Shown here piece by piece: positions 18,370 to 26,504 of a stretch of 64,000 bases of DNA. The notes under the pieces were generated by a model. It saw only the letters and a list, made by a program, of their open reading frames with translations. It was not told where the DNA came from and made no database searches. Both the position numbers and the translations under genes were made by a program. The stretch comes from Flagellimonas zhangzhouensis (GTDB lineage: Bacteria; Bacteroidota; Bacteroidia; Flavobacteriales; Flavobacteriaceae): positions 682,001 to 746,000 of the forward strand of contig NZ_FNKI01000001.1 in NCBI RefSeq assembly GCF_900102925.1, in the 5' to 3' direction. Position 1 is the first letter of the stretch, and each line of letters begins with the position of its first letter.

Positions 18370-18882
18370 TTAGGAAGTAAATAACGCTTTAAGCTCTGTC
18401 GCCTCAGCAGGTTTCATTTTACCTGCCAGCACCAAACTCAATTGCTTTCTGCGAAGAGCAGCAGCAAAACGCTCTTTTTCCAAATCGGTTTCTGGCTCCA
18501 AAGGAGGTACTTCTGTAGGTTTTCCAGTGTCATCAACAGCTACAAACGTATAAATGGCCTCATTGGCCTTGGTACGTTCGCCCGTAAAACGATCCTCTAT
18601 CCAAACATCGATAAATATCTCCATTGAAGTTTTAAACGCTCTAGAAACAGCGGCTTCCACAGTAACAACACTACCTAGTGGCACAGCACGATTAAACGCT
18701 ACGTGGTTAACCGATGCCGTAACTGTAATTCTTCTACTATGTCTACGGGCCGAAATACTTGCTGCACGATCCATTCGAGCCAACAATTCACCACCAAAAA
18801 GGTTGTTGAGTGGATTGGTTTCGCTGGGTAATACCAAATCGGTCATTACTGTACGGGATTCACTTGGAGTTTTTGCGCGCAT
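18370..18882 (-). CDS. Acyl-CoA thioesterase, hotdog fold
   Basis: The 170 aa protein is a single hotdog domain of the YciA/BACH type. The motif NPLNNLFGGELLARMDRAA near residue 22 holds the helix and the residues that contact CoA, followed by the strand TASVNHVAFNRAVPLG. It hydrolyses acyl-CoA to free acid and CoA in the cytoplasm. The acyl chain length is not predictable. It is a single gene convergent with the aldo/keto reductase and codirectional with the SPOR gene 57 bases away. Confidence 0.9.
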   Translation of the reverse strand: MRAKTPSESRTVMTDLVLPSETNPLNNLFGGELLARMDRAASISARRHSRRITVTASVNHVAFNRAVPLGSVVTVEAAVSRAFKTSMEIFIDVWIEDRFTGERTKANEAIYTFVAVDDTGKPTEVPPLEPETDLEKERFAAALRRKQLSLVLAGKMKPAEATELKALFTS

Positions 18883-18939
18883 ACCTTGAATTTTTGCGCA
18901 AAGATATTGAAGTAGGGAATGGTTTTAAAAGAAAGTAGA

Positions 18940-19884
18940 CTATTTCTCGGATAGCAACCAAGCATCCCTTGACTCTGTGGTTTTTACCTCTTTAAGAAAT
19001 GCAAGTGCTTCTTTAGGGTCTTCAAAACTATCGTAAGCTACTTGGTGCAACCCATATTTGTTCACACCCAAATAAAAAGCATTGTACCCTTTATCCTTGA
19101 GTTGGGCCACACGTTTGTCAGCATTGTTTTCTTCACGAAAAGCACCTGCAATTACATGGTGTTTGCCCAATTGCTTTTTGGTAACGCTAATGTTAATGGC
19201 TGGAAGTTCCAATGGAGCACTTTCAAAAAAGGTAGCTTCCTGAATCAATTTGGAAACTTCGGTTTGAGCTTCTTGTTGAGCGGCAAATTCCTTTTTTTGA
19301 TGGTTGTCGTAGGTGTTGTACCCAGTAAACCCAATGGAAACCGCCAACAGAATTACCGCAGCATATTTTAACCAAGGTCTAAAGGAGGTTTCTTCTCTTT
19401 TTTCTGGAGTTATAATGAACGGTATTTTTTCTTCCAACTCAACCACTTCTTCTTTTAGCACCTCTCTGTGAATCGGAGTGGCAGCAAAACTGGAAAGTCC
19501 AAAAGATGAGGTCAAGAAGTTGATTCTATTTTCAGGTTGAAACTGGATTCGCTTTTCTGAATTGTACCAAAGTTTACCGATAGAAAATAATTCAACAGTT
19601 TCACCTTGGTTAAGACGATTCATCCAATTTTGAGCAACTTCTTCCACTTCCTGAAGCATTTCTTCATACCCTAAATTCTTATCCTTGGCAATATGGGAAA
19701 CCAAAAGGCCATCATTTTTGGATAATTGGGCATTAAAAGAAATGGATTTGCTCGGTGGGAGCAATGTATTGGAAGTAGCATCAATTGCTGCAGATGTACT
19801 ATGTGCCAAAAACGCCCCAAAACCTGGAATCACGACACAATTGTAATCATACAGTAATTTCTCTATGTAAGAATCAATCCTCAT
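18940..19884 (-). CDS. Membrane protein with HU-CCDC81-like and SPOR domains
   Basis: The protein has 314 aa from the ATG at 19882-19884; the longer in-frame start upstream is rejected since MRIDSYIEKLL is the conserved beginning. Residues 1-125 resemble the bacterial HU-CCDC81 region, with VVIPGFGAFL early on. A membrane helix lies at about 178-196 (YAAVILLAVSIGFTGYN) and a SPOR domain at about 240-314. SPOR domains bind denuded peptidoglycan at division sites. The topology places an HU-like domain in the cytoplasm and SPOR in the periplasm. The gene is divergent from dprA across 105 bases. Confidence 0.85.
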   Translation of the reverse strand: MRIDSYIEKLLYDYNCVVIPGFGAFLAHSTSAAIDATSNTLLPPSKSISFNAQLSKNDGLLVSHIAKDKNLGYEEMLQEVEEVAQNWMNRLNQGETVELFSIGKLWYNSEKRIQFQPENRINFLTSSFGLSSFAATPIHREVLKEEVVELEEKIPFIITPEKREETSFRPWLKYAAVILLAVSIGFTGYNTYDNHQKKEFAAQQEAQTEVSKLIQEATFFESAPLELPAINISVTKKQLGKHHVIAGAFREENNADKRVAQLKDKGYNAFYLGVNKYGLHQVAYDSFEDPKEALAFLKEVKTTESRDAWLLSEK

Positions 19885-19989
19885 TGCCACAAATATTGCA
19901 AAAAATGGGACAGTACAAAATATGCTGGATAACTTTTTATTAACATTTGAAAATCTGTATTTTGTGGACAACTTAACCACCCAAATCAA

Positions 19990-21096
19990 ATGACTGAACC
20001 TGAAATTATTGCGGCCCTTCGGCTGCAAAACATACCCAATATTGGAGATGTTACTGCTAAAAAATTAATTTCCCATTGCGGAAGTCCAACAGCAGTTTTT
20101 GAGGACAAACCACAACACCTTTTAAAGATTGATGGCATTGGCAGGTTCACCATAAATGGTCTTTTTGATGCTATTTATTTGGAAGAAGCTAAAAAGGAGT
20201 ATGAATTTATACTCAAAAATGACATTGCTTTTTCCTATTTCATGGATGAAACCTACCCATCTCGGTTGAAACATTGTGTTGATGGCCCTATTGTACTTTT
20301 TCAACGAGGGAATATGGAATTTGAGGGGAAGAAAATCATCAGCGTGGTGGGAACAAGGAACATTACCAGCTATGGAACTGCGTTTTGTGAACGATTTATT
20401 GAAGAAATTGCTCTATTAGATCCCATAATTGTGAGCGGATTGGCTTACGGCGTGGATATTGCTATACAAAAGGCGGCAATGGATCATGGTTTACAAACTA
20501 TCGCCTGCTTGGCCCACGGATTGAACCAGATATATCCAAAAGCCCATAAAAAGTATGCTTCGAAATTGGAGCAAAATGGGGGTTTTATAACGGAATTTTG
20601 GAGTACGAGTAATCCCGACCGTGAAAATTTTTTAAAAAGGAATCGAATTGTTGCTGGAATAAGTGAAGCAACGATTGTTATTGAATCAGCAGAAAAAGGA
20701 GGGAGCCTGGTCACAGCGGATTTGGCCCACGACTATAACCGAGAAGTATTTGCGGTGCCTGGTCGGGCTACGGATAAATGGAGCAAGGGATGTAATGACC
20801 TTATTAAATTTCAAAAAGCGCACTTATTAACCTCTGCTGCTGAGTTAATTTACCTTTTAGGATGGGATATAGAGCCTAAAAAGGAGGTTCCAACTTTGCA
20901 AAAGCAGCTGTTCATCGAGTTAAATGACACAGAACAGTCTATCTATTCCTACTTGCAGTTGAACGGTAAACAATTGCTGGATACCGTTGCTTTGGAGTGC
21001 AATCTGCCCATTTTTAAAACTTCGTCCACTTTATTGACCATGGAAATGAAAGGCGTGATCCGACCACTGCCAGGTAAAATGTTTGAAGCGATTTAA
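19990..21096 (+). CDS. dprA: DNA-processing protein DprA
   Basis: The 368 aa protein has an N-terminal helix-hairpin-helix region (IPNIGDVTAKKL), a Rossmann-like DprA/Smf core starting near residue 117 (ISVVGTRNITSYG) and including SGLAYGVDIAIQKAA and ESAEKGGSLVTA, and a C-terminal winged-helix region. DprA binds single-stranded DNA taken up during transformation and loads RecA on it. recA itself is about 6.5 kb away on the other strand. Other competence genes are not visible here. Confidence 0.95.
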   Translation: MTEPEIIAALRLQNIPNIGDVTAKKLISHCGSPTAVFEDKPQHLLKIDGIGRFTINGLFDAIYLEEAKKEYEFILKNDIAFSYFMDETYPSRLKHCVDGPIVLFQRGNMEFEGKKIISVVGTRNITSYGTAFCERFIEEIALLDPIIVSGLAYGVDIAIQKAAMDHGLQTIACLAHGLNQIYPKAHKKYASKLEQNGGFITEFWSTSNPDRENFLKRNRIVAGISEATIVIESAEKGGSLVTADLAHDYNREVFAVPGRATDKWSKGCNDLIKFQKAHLLTSAAELIYLLGWDIEPKKEVPTLQKQLFIELNDTEQSIYSYLQLNGKQLLDTVALECNLPIFKTSSTLLTMEMKGVIRPLPGKMFEAI

Positions 21097-21133
21097 TCAA
21101 TGGACAATTACCAATAAACAATGATCAATTACG

Positions 21134-21213
21134 TGTCATTCTGAGCGAAGCGAAGAATCTAATGTATTTGACGGGAGATTCTTCATTTCGGCTCAACCTC
21201 ATTCAGAATGACA
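21134..21213 (+). repeat. Palindromic repeat upstream of the GIY-YIG gene
   Basis: The left arm runs TGTCATTCTGAGCGAAGCGA then AGAATCT, and the right arm (from AGATTCTTC to CATTCAGAATGACA) is its imperfect reverse complement, with a 15-base centre. A related half element, GTCATGCTGAACAAAGTGAA then ACATCT, follows at 21232-21256. Confidence 0.8.
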
Positions 21214-21280
21214 AAATATTGTCAATCAATCGTCATGCTGAACAAAGTGAAACATCTCGCTAAATATTAATTCTGAAGCT

Positions 21281-21583
21281 ATGGATAAATATTGCGTCTA
21301 TATTTTGACAAACAGGAATAAATCTGTACTATACACGGGCATAACCAATGATTTATCAAGAAGATTAATAGAACATATTGAGTGCATTAAAAACAATAAA
21401 AAGACATTTGCCGCAAAATATAAGTGTAAACACCTGGTTTACTATGAAGAATATGACTGGGTTCAAGAAGCCATAAGTCGAGAAAAGGAAATAAAAGGGT
21501 GGGTAAGAGCCAAAAAAGTCAAACTGATAAAGACTACAAATCCAAATTTTGAATTTTTAGAAGATGGCTTTATAAATATTTAG
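21281..21583 (+). CDS. Single-domain GIY-YIG nuclease
   Basis: The 100 aa protein is a complete GIY-YIG domain: VYIL with Tyr7, LYTG with Tyr18, the catalytic Arg in LSRRLIEH (27-28), His32 and the metal-binding Glu in SREKEIKGW (68-70). It belongs to the small YhbQ/UPF0213-like group that is highly multiplied in Bacteroidota, whose biological role is not established. The gene is enclosed by two palindromic repeats of the same family; the downstream one begins two bases after the stop codon. No partner gene is adjacent. It may be a solitary selfish nuclease or a housekeeping DNA-repair nuclease. Confidence 0.9.
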   Translation: MDKYCVYILTNRNKSVLYTGITNDLSRRLIEHIECIKNNKKTFAAKYKCKHLVYYEEYDWVQEAISREKEIKGWVRAKKVKLIKTTNPNFEFLEDGFINI

Positions 21584-21585
21584 AA

Positions 21586-21666
21586 TGTCATTCTGAGCAT
21601 AGCGAAGAATCTCAATATTATTGAAAAGAAATTCTTCATTACGGCTTCGCTTTATTCAGAATGACA
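21586..21666 (+). repeat. Palindromic repeat downstream of the GIY-YIG gene
   Basis: The left arm TGTCATTCTGAGCATAGCGA then AGAATCT pairs imperfectly with the right arm, from ATTCTTCATTACGGCTTCGC to TTCAGAATGACA. It is the same family as 21134-21213, starts two bases after the nuclease stop codon, and is absent from the trpS side beyond 21666. The remaining 175 bases to trpS contain no feature I recognise. Confidence 0.8.
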
Positions 21667-21841
21667 ACCACTCAACGATGGGCTACATAACAGAACAGTT
21701 ACCCTGTTTTCAGATGTAATTCAACCGAAATTTGGTCGCATAAATCGGAATTTAGGTTGATTTTAGCCCTAAGACTGGGATTCTTGTCAACTTTTCAAAT
21801 TGAAAATCAAAGAAGTTTAAATTCGAATTTCCGATGAAGTG

Positions 21842-22810
21842 CTAATACCCCAACTTCTCACGAACACGGCCTAACACTTCATTGGCTACTTTTCTAGCTT
21901 TTTCCGCTCCGATGGCCAAAGCTTCGTCCACTTCGTTTAAGTGGTTCATGTAGTAGTCGAATTTTTCCCGAGGTTCGGAAAACCTTTCCATGATCACCTC
22001 ATAAAGTGCTTGTTTGGCATGACCGTAGCCATAATTTCCAGCCAAATAATTGGCACTCATTTCTTCAATCTGTTCTTGTGAAGCCAACAATTTATACAGT
22101 GCAAACACATTATCGTTGGTTGGGTCTTTTGGGTCCTCCATGGGGGTACTGTCGGTTATAATGCCCATAACTTGTTTGCGCAACTTTTTATCTGGTTGAA
22201 ACAAATTAATCAAATTGCCGCGGCTTTTGCTCATTTTTTCACCATCGGTTCCTGGTACATACATAGTATCCTCATGAACTTTAGCTTCAGGCATCACAAA
22301 GGTCTCGCCCATTTGGTTGTGGAATCTTGAGGCCACATCCCTTGTCATTTCCAAATGTTGCAATTGGTCTTTTCCAACGGGAACAATATCGGCATCATAC
22401 AATAAAATATCGGCAGCCATCAGCATGGGATAGGTAAACAAGCCTGCATTTACATCTTCCAATCGATCGGCCTTATCCTTAAAAGAGTGGGCCAATGTTA
22501 ATCTTTGGTAGGGAAAAAAGCAGCTCAAATACCAAGCTAATTCAGCGGTTTGGGGAATATCGCTTTGTCTATAAAAAACCGTCTTTTCAATATCAAGGCC
22601 AAATGCCAACCATGCTGCTGCAATGGCATGAGTATTGTTTCTCAATAACTCACCATCTTTGATTTGGGTGAGGGAATGCATATCGGCAATAAAAAGATAA
22701 GAATCATTTTTGGGGTCTTGTGCCATTTCAATGGCAGGCATAATTGCCCCCAAAATATTTCCTAAATGAGGTACACCTGTACTTTGTATGCCAGTCAGAA
22801 TTCGGGCCAT
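21842..22810 (-). CDS. trpS: Tryptophan--tRNA ligase
   Basis: The 322 aa class I synthetase starts at the ATG at 22808-22810 (MARILTGIQSTGVPHLGN). The HIGH-type motif is HLGN near residue 15 and the KMSKS loop is present exactly (GEKMSKSRGN) near residue 196. It charges tRNA-Trp in the cytoplasm. Its length matches the bacterial enzyme. The gene is divergent from plsC and separated from the GIY-YIG cassette by non-coding sequence. No leader peptide or T-box is visible upstream. Confidence 0.97.
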   Translation of the reverse strand: MARILTGIQSTGVPHLGNILGAIMPAIEMAQDPKNDSYLFIADMHSLTQIKDGELLRNNTHAIAAAWLAFGLDIEKTVFYRQSDIPQTAELAWYLSCFFPYQRLTLAHSFKDKADRLEDVNAGLFTYPMLMAADILLYDADIVPVGKDQLQHLEMTRDVASRFHNQMGETFVMPEAKVHEDTMYVPGTDGEKMSKSRGNLINLFQPDKKLRKQVMGIITDSTPMEDPKDPTNDNVFALYKLLASQEQIEEMSANYLAGNYGYGHAKQALYEVIMERFSEPREKFDYYMNHLNEVDEALAIGAEKARKVANEVLGRVREKLGY

Positions 22811-22977
22811 GCTTAAATTTTGCCCGTAAAAGTACGCATCCCAAGGAGATAAAAAAAGCGGCAAAAGTTACTTGTTCAAATTTTAAAAACTCTTGTATTA
22901 CTATGAGTCAACTAGCTTATTTTGACTCCGAAATTTGAAGATTTCTGTGTAAGTCTTTTAAAGATGTTCAAAAATTC

Positions 22978-22985
22978 TACTTTTG
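22978..22985 (+). promoter_or_regulatory. -7 box immediately before plsC
   Basis: TACTTTTG is a perfect TAnnTTTG match ending four bases before the plsC ATG. If used, transcription would start at or within a few bases of the ATG, giving a leaderless mRNA. The -33 box is not clear. Confidence 0.45.
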
Positions 22986-22989
22986 ACAC

Positions 22990-23757
22990 ATGCTTGGACT
23001 GATTAAAAACATTGGGCATGTTTTGTACAGAATATGGTTTTATATACTGGTTGCAGTGCCCATACTTATTTTCTTTCCCATTTTATTGGCATTGACTTTT
23101 TCTGAAAGCACCTACCCTCAGTTTTTCTGGATGGCCAGAAACTTTTGGGCTAGACCCATATTATATGGGATGGGTTGCTTTCCAAAAATTGTAAGGGAGC
23201 AGCGCATGGAAAAAGGCAAGAGTTATATGCTGGTTTCTAACCATACCAGTATGTTGGATATTATGCTGATGTTGGTTGTGAGTAGAAACCCATTTGTGTT
23301 TGTAGGTAAAAAGGAACTAGTTAAAATTCCCTTGTTTGGGTTTTTCTATAAACGGGTTTGTATAATGGTGGATCGTGATGATGTTCGTAGCCGAACAGGC
23401 GTCTATCGCCGCGCCCAAAGGAGATTGGACCAAGGGTTGAGCATTTGTATTTTTCCAGAGGGCGGTGTGCCTGACGAGGATATTCTTTTAGATCAATTTA
23501 AAGATGGGGCCTTTAAAATGGCCATTGCCCATAAAATTCCAGTAGTTCCGATGACCTTTCTAGACAATAAAAAACGGTTTTCATTTACTTTTTTGAGTGG
23601 TGGTCCTGGAAGAATTCGAGTGAAAGTGCATCCTTTTTTTGAAACGGGAATTCTTGCACCTAGTGACACCTCCACGTTGCGGGAAGAAGTGCGAGAGATT
23701 ATGCTCAAAGAACTTTTAAATTCAGATAAATCCAACTCCGAGATATCGGTGGCTTAA
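22990..23757 (+). CDS. plsC: 1-acyl-sn-glycerol-3-phosphate acyltransferase
   Basis: The 255 aa protein has an N-terminal membrane helix (about 10-35) and a PlsC domain. The catalytic HX4D motif is NHTSMLD near residue 85 and the substrate-binding motif is FPEGGVPDED near residue 157. It transfers an acyl group to lysophosphatidic acid, making phosphatidic acid at the inner membrane. Bacteroidota usually carry several such genes, and some act on other lysolipids. Its stop codon overlaps that of the convergent kinase-like gene at a shared TTAA. Confidence 0.93.
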   Translation: MLGLIKNIGHVLYRIWFYILVAVPILIFFPILLALTFSESTYPQFFWMARNFWARPILYGMGCFPKIVREQRMEKGKSYMLVSNHTSMLDIMLMLVVSRNPFVFVGKKELVKIPLFGFFYKRVCIMVDRDDVRSRTGVYRRAQRRLDQGLSICIFPEGGVPDEDILLDQFKDGAFKMAIAHKIPVVPMTFLDNKKRFSFTFLSGGPGRIRVKVHPFFETGILAPSDTSTLREEVREIMLKELLNSDKSNSEISVA

Positions 23758-24929
23758 TGTAAGTTTGGTAGTTGAAGTGAAATCTTTCTAATACATGATT
23801 CAGGTTCTTTAACAAATGAAAGTTCTTTATCGATATTGTATTGTTTCACTGAATTGAGGATTTCAACCTGTTCTTTCCAGGGTTCTACATCTTTTTTAAA
23901 CTTTTCTTCACTGGAACCATCACATTTTTGATCTTGGATAGTGATATCAACTTTTGAGTTTGATAAATTGAAGTTAACAGTCAGAAATTGCTTGTTTTTG
24001 GCAAAATAGACACTGCTTTCTACAATATTGTCCAATAGTGATTGAATCACAAATGAGGGGATGACGGCATCATTCAAGTGTTCTTCACCACTATCTATTT
24101 TAATAGAAAATTCAAAAATCCCTTCATAACGTAAGCGTTGCAGTTTAAGGTACCTGTTCAGCATTTCGATTTCATCCTTCAATGGAATGGTGTCCTTATC
24201 CAATTGATTCAAATAAAACCGAATGAGCTTGCTGAAAGTAGAAAGGTAATCTAATGCCAATCGTTTATTTTCTTGATAGATAAAATATTGAATTGAATTT
24301 AAAGCGTTGAAAACGAAATGCGGATGGAGTTGGGTGTTCAATACTTTGAGCCTTAACTCAACCATTTCTTCCCTTATTTTAATTAGGTTTTCTTGCTTTT
24401 CTAAAAGTGCTTCCCCATCTCTTATACTTTTAATTTTCAAAGCACAAATAGAGGCGATAACGGATAGCATTTTTACATGCTGTTCGGTAAAAAAGTCTTT
24501 TTCGGGATGTTCACAGTTCAGAACCCCATAAATTTGATTGTCTTGACTAATGGGTACGCAAATTTCTGAAAGTCTTTCGCTGCTATTATTGATCTTGTTT
24601 GAAGTGTCTTCAAGGTAACGAGGTTCCTTAGAGGTGTCATTAATTAATTCGTATACACCAGTTGAGGCAACAGTTCCTGTGATACCCGAACCAATGGGAA
24701 TTTCTATGGGGTCTTTTATTAGTTTTTCATTCAAGCTTTTTGGTCCGTGTGCTGCTTTTTGAATGAGTTTTTTACCGCTGTCATCTATCATGTAAACAAC
24801 AGAATCAACATGTCCTAATTTTGAAAAGCAGTTTTTGGCAACACTCCATAAAATATCCTCCTCATTTGTTTTGTCCATCAAGGATTTAGTAAAATAGATA
24901 AGAATATCTTCAAATTGACCTGATTTCAA
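23754..24929 (-). CDS. GAF domain / LytS-type histidine-kinase-like protein
   Basis: The 391 aa protein has no membrane helix. Residues about 10-165 form a GAF domain (IPIGSGITGTVAS). A coiled coil leads to a LytS/YehU-type phosphoacceptor region, QLHPHFVFNALNSIQYF, with the conserved His. The following ATP-binding domain looks degenerate: the N-box reads IQSLLDNIVESSVYF and the DNGxG segment is replaced by IQDQKCDGSSEEKFK. It may therefore not bind ATP and could act as a sensor or scaffold. No LytTR response regulator gene is adjacent in this window. Confidence 0.82.
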   Translation of the reverse strand: MKSGQFEDILIYFTKSLMDKTNEEDILWSVAKNCFSKLGHVDSVVYMIDDSGKKLIQKAAHGPKSLNEKLIKDPIEIPIGSGITGTVASTGVYELINDTSKEPRYLEDTSNKINNSSERLSEICVPISQDNQIYGVLNCEHPEKDFFTEQHVKMLSVIASICALKIKSIRDGEALLEKQENLIKIREEMVELRLKVLNTQLHPHFVFNALNSIQYFIYQENKRLALDYLSTFSKLIRFYLNQLDKDTIPLKDEIEMLNRYLKLQRLRYEGIFEFSIKIDSGEEHLNDAVIPSFVIQSLLDNIVESSVYFAKNKQFLTVNFNLSNSKVDITIQDQKCDGSSEEKFKKDVEPWKEQVEILNSVKQYNIDKELSFVKEPESCIRKISLQLPNLH

Positions 24930-24986
24930 GATGATTATGGTTAGGGATTAAAGTTCAATGTAAGAAAATAATTGAAAATAAGTGAA

Positions 24987-25019
24987 CAAAAAAAGCGCCC
25001 TATATGGAGATTGGGCGCC
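24987..25019 (-). terminator. Intrinsic terminator after the barrel-protein gene
   Basis: Read on the minus strand, GGCGCCC and GGGCGCT form a stem around a 12-base loop, followed by TTTTTTTG. It closes the sigma factor/barrel transcript. A second small hairpin (GATTGCT/AGCAATC) lies at 25025-25044. Confidence 0.82.
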
Positions 25020-25066
25020 TAATTGATTGCTTAAAGGAGCAATCTTCCTAACCAACGTTTTGTTTC

Positions 25067-26500
25067 CTAAAACTTAAAGCTTAGTCCGCTATAAACCCCA
25101 ATGGAATAGGGGCGGAAATTACCTGAAGTATTGGAAAATGTGTTTAACTGATATTTAAAAACAGGTTCAATATTCAATTGTATTTTTGATGTAAAATCGT
25201 AGTTGACACCCATTCCAAAATTGGCACTAAAGTTTAATGCATTTACATTGTTGGCTTCGCCAACTTCGGTTACCATTTCATTGGATTCCAGTAATACCGA
25301 ATTGTCAACAAGAAAAAGTGAACTTACCCCACCAATTACGTCTACCCCAAACTTTTTGTCGACAAGGGCATAATTTAGTTCCAAGGGCACCTCTATATAG
25401 CCCAATTGTTGTACCATTTTCCCATCCAGGGCTGGGGCAGTTGCCAATGCAATTTCTTTGCTATCTACATTAGAAATACTCTTACCAGAGTTTCTGCTTT
25501 GCACTATAATATTTTCTCCTGTATTGGAATAATTAATGTTAGCTATTTTTTCATTGGCCGAAGTGCGAAGGGTAGAAGAGAAAATAATATCCTCGGTGTC
25601 GTAACCATAGTTTACCTTGTGTACCCCTGATCGTATTTTAAGTCGGCTTCCAATTTCATAGGCAACGCCTACACCATAACTCATATTGAAGTTTCCTGAT
25701 TTGGAGTTGGTTTCAAAATCGGGATGAATAGGAGAACCACTACCACTGCCATTAAAATAAACTGGAGCTACTGTAGGGCCAAAGGACCATTTGTCCGCTT
25801 TGTTTTCTACTATCTCGGACTCTAATTCTTTTTGCTCATCAATAGCTTCGTAAATCGATTTCTTTTTCTGTTCTTCCTCATTGTTTTCAGCTATGATAGC
25901 TTCCTCTTTTGAAGTTGTTTTTGCGACATTGTTTTTTGATGCTGGATTGGTTTGCGCAATTGTACTTTCCTTTTCAGAAGCTGAATCGACAGCTTCGTAA
26001 GTTTTGGTAGAAGTTAAATCATCTTCCTCCGTGTTGTCCAAATTGGAAGCTAATGCTGGTTGCTCTGTTTTGCTAACAGAGGTTCCGTTTTGGTTAGATT
26101 TTAATGCTGAATTGTAAGATTTTGTTGCTGCATCATTTTTATCAATGGCGTTATCAGAATTGGCCAAACTTTCTGAGGAAACGGTCTCGATTTCCTTTGA
26201 ATCTGTACCCTCCTTGAAAGATTTACTCTTTCTTGATGGATTTGATGTATTTTCAATGTCAGAAATTGTTGGTGTATCCAATATCTCATCTTCAGCAAAT
26301 GGGTTTATTGTCCATAATGCAATGGCTAATGCTGCGGCCACGCCACCAAGCTGCCACCATATTGGAATGATGAGCCTTTTTTGTTTCTTTTTGTTCAATG
26401 AGGCTTCAATGTTGTTCCAAACTTTTGGGTCTGGAACTTCTTCAAAACCTTGAAAGGTTTCCTTGAACAATTGCTCTAAATTCTTTTTCCCCATGGTCAT
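25067..26500 (-). CDS. Sigma-factor-linked inner-membrane/outer-membrane beta-barrel protein
   Basis: The protein has 477 aa from the ATG at 26498-26500; ATG at 26494 and TTG at 26512 are alternatives. Residues 1-45 are a charged segment (LEQLFKETFQGFEEVPDPKVW) like those of Bacteroidota anti-sigma-type proteins. A membrane helix follows (WWQLGGVAAALAIALW). Then comes a long Ser/Asn/Lys/Glu-rich linker to about residue 225, and a C-terminal region of alternating strands ending in Phe (GLSFKF), as in outer-membrane barrels. It starts four bases after the ECF sigma gene and is likely its partner. Whether it binds the sigma factor is inference. Confidence 0.75.
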   Translation of the reverse strand: MTMGKKNLEQLFKETFQGFEEVPDPKVWNNIEASLNKKKQKRLIIPIWWQLGGVAAALAIALWTINPFAEDEILDTPTISDIENTSNPSRKSKSFKEGTDSKEIETVSSESLANSDNAIDKNDAATKSYNSALKSNQNGTSVSKTEQPALASNLDNTEEDDLTSTKTYEAVDSASEKESTIAQTNPASKNNVAKTTSKEEAIIAENNEEEQKKKSIYEAIDEQKELESEIVENKADKWSFGPTVAPVYFNGSGSGSPIHPDFETNSKSGNFNMSYGVGVAYEIGSRLKIRSGVHKVNYGYDTEDIIFSSTLRTSANEKIANINYSNTGENIIVQSRNSGKSISNVDSKEIALATAPALDGKMVQQLGYIEVPLELNYALVDKKFGVDVIGGVSSLFLVDNSVLLESNEMVTEVGEANNVNALNFSANFGMGVNYDFTSKIQLNIEPVFKYQLNTFSNTSGNFRPYSIGVYSGLSFKF

Positions 26501-26504
26501 CTGT

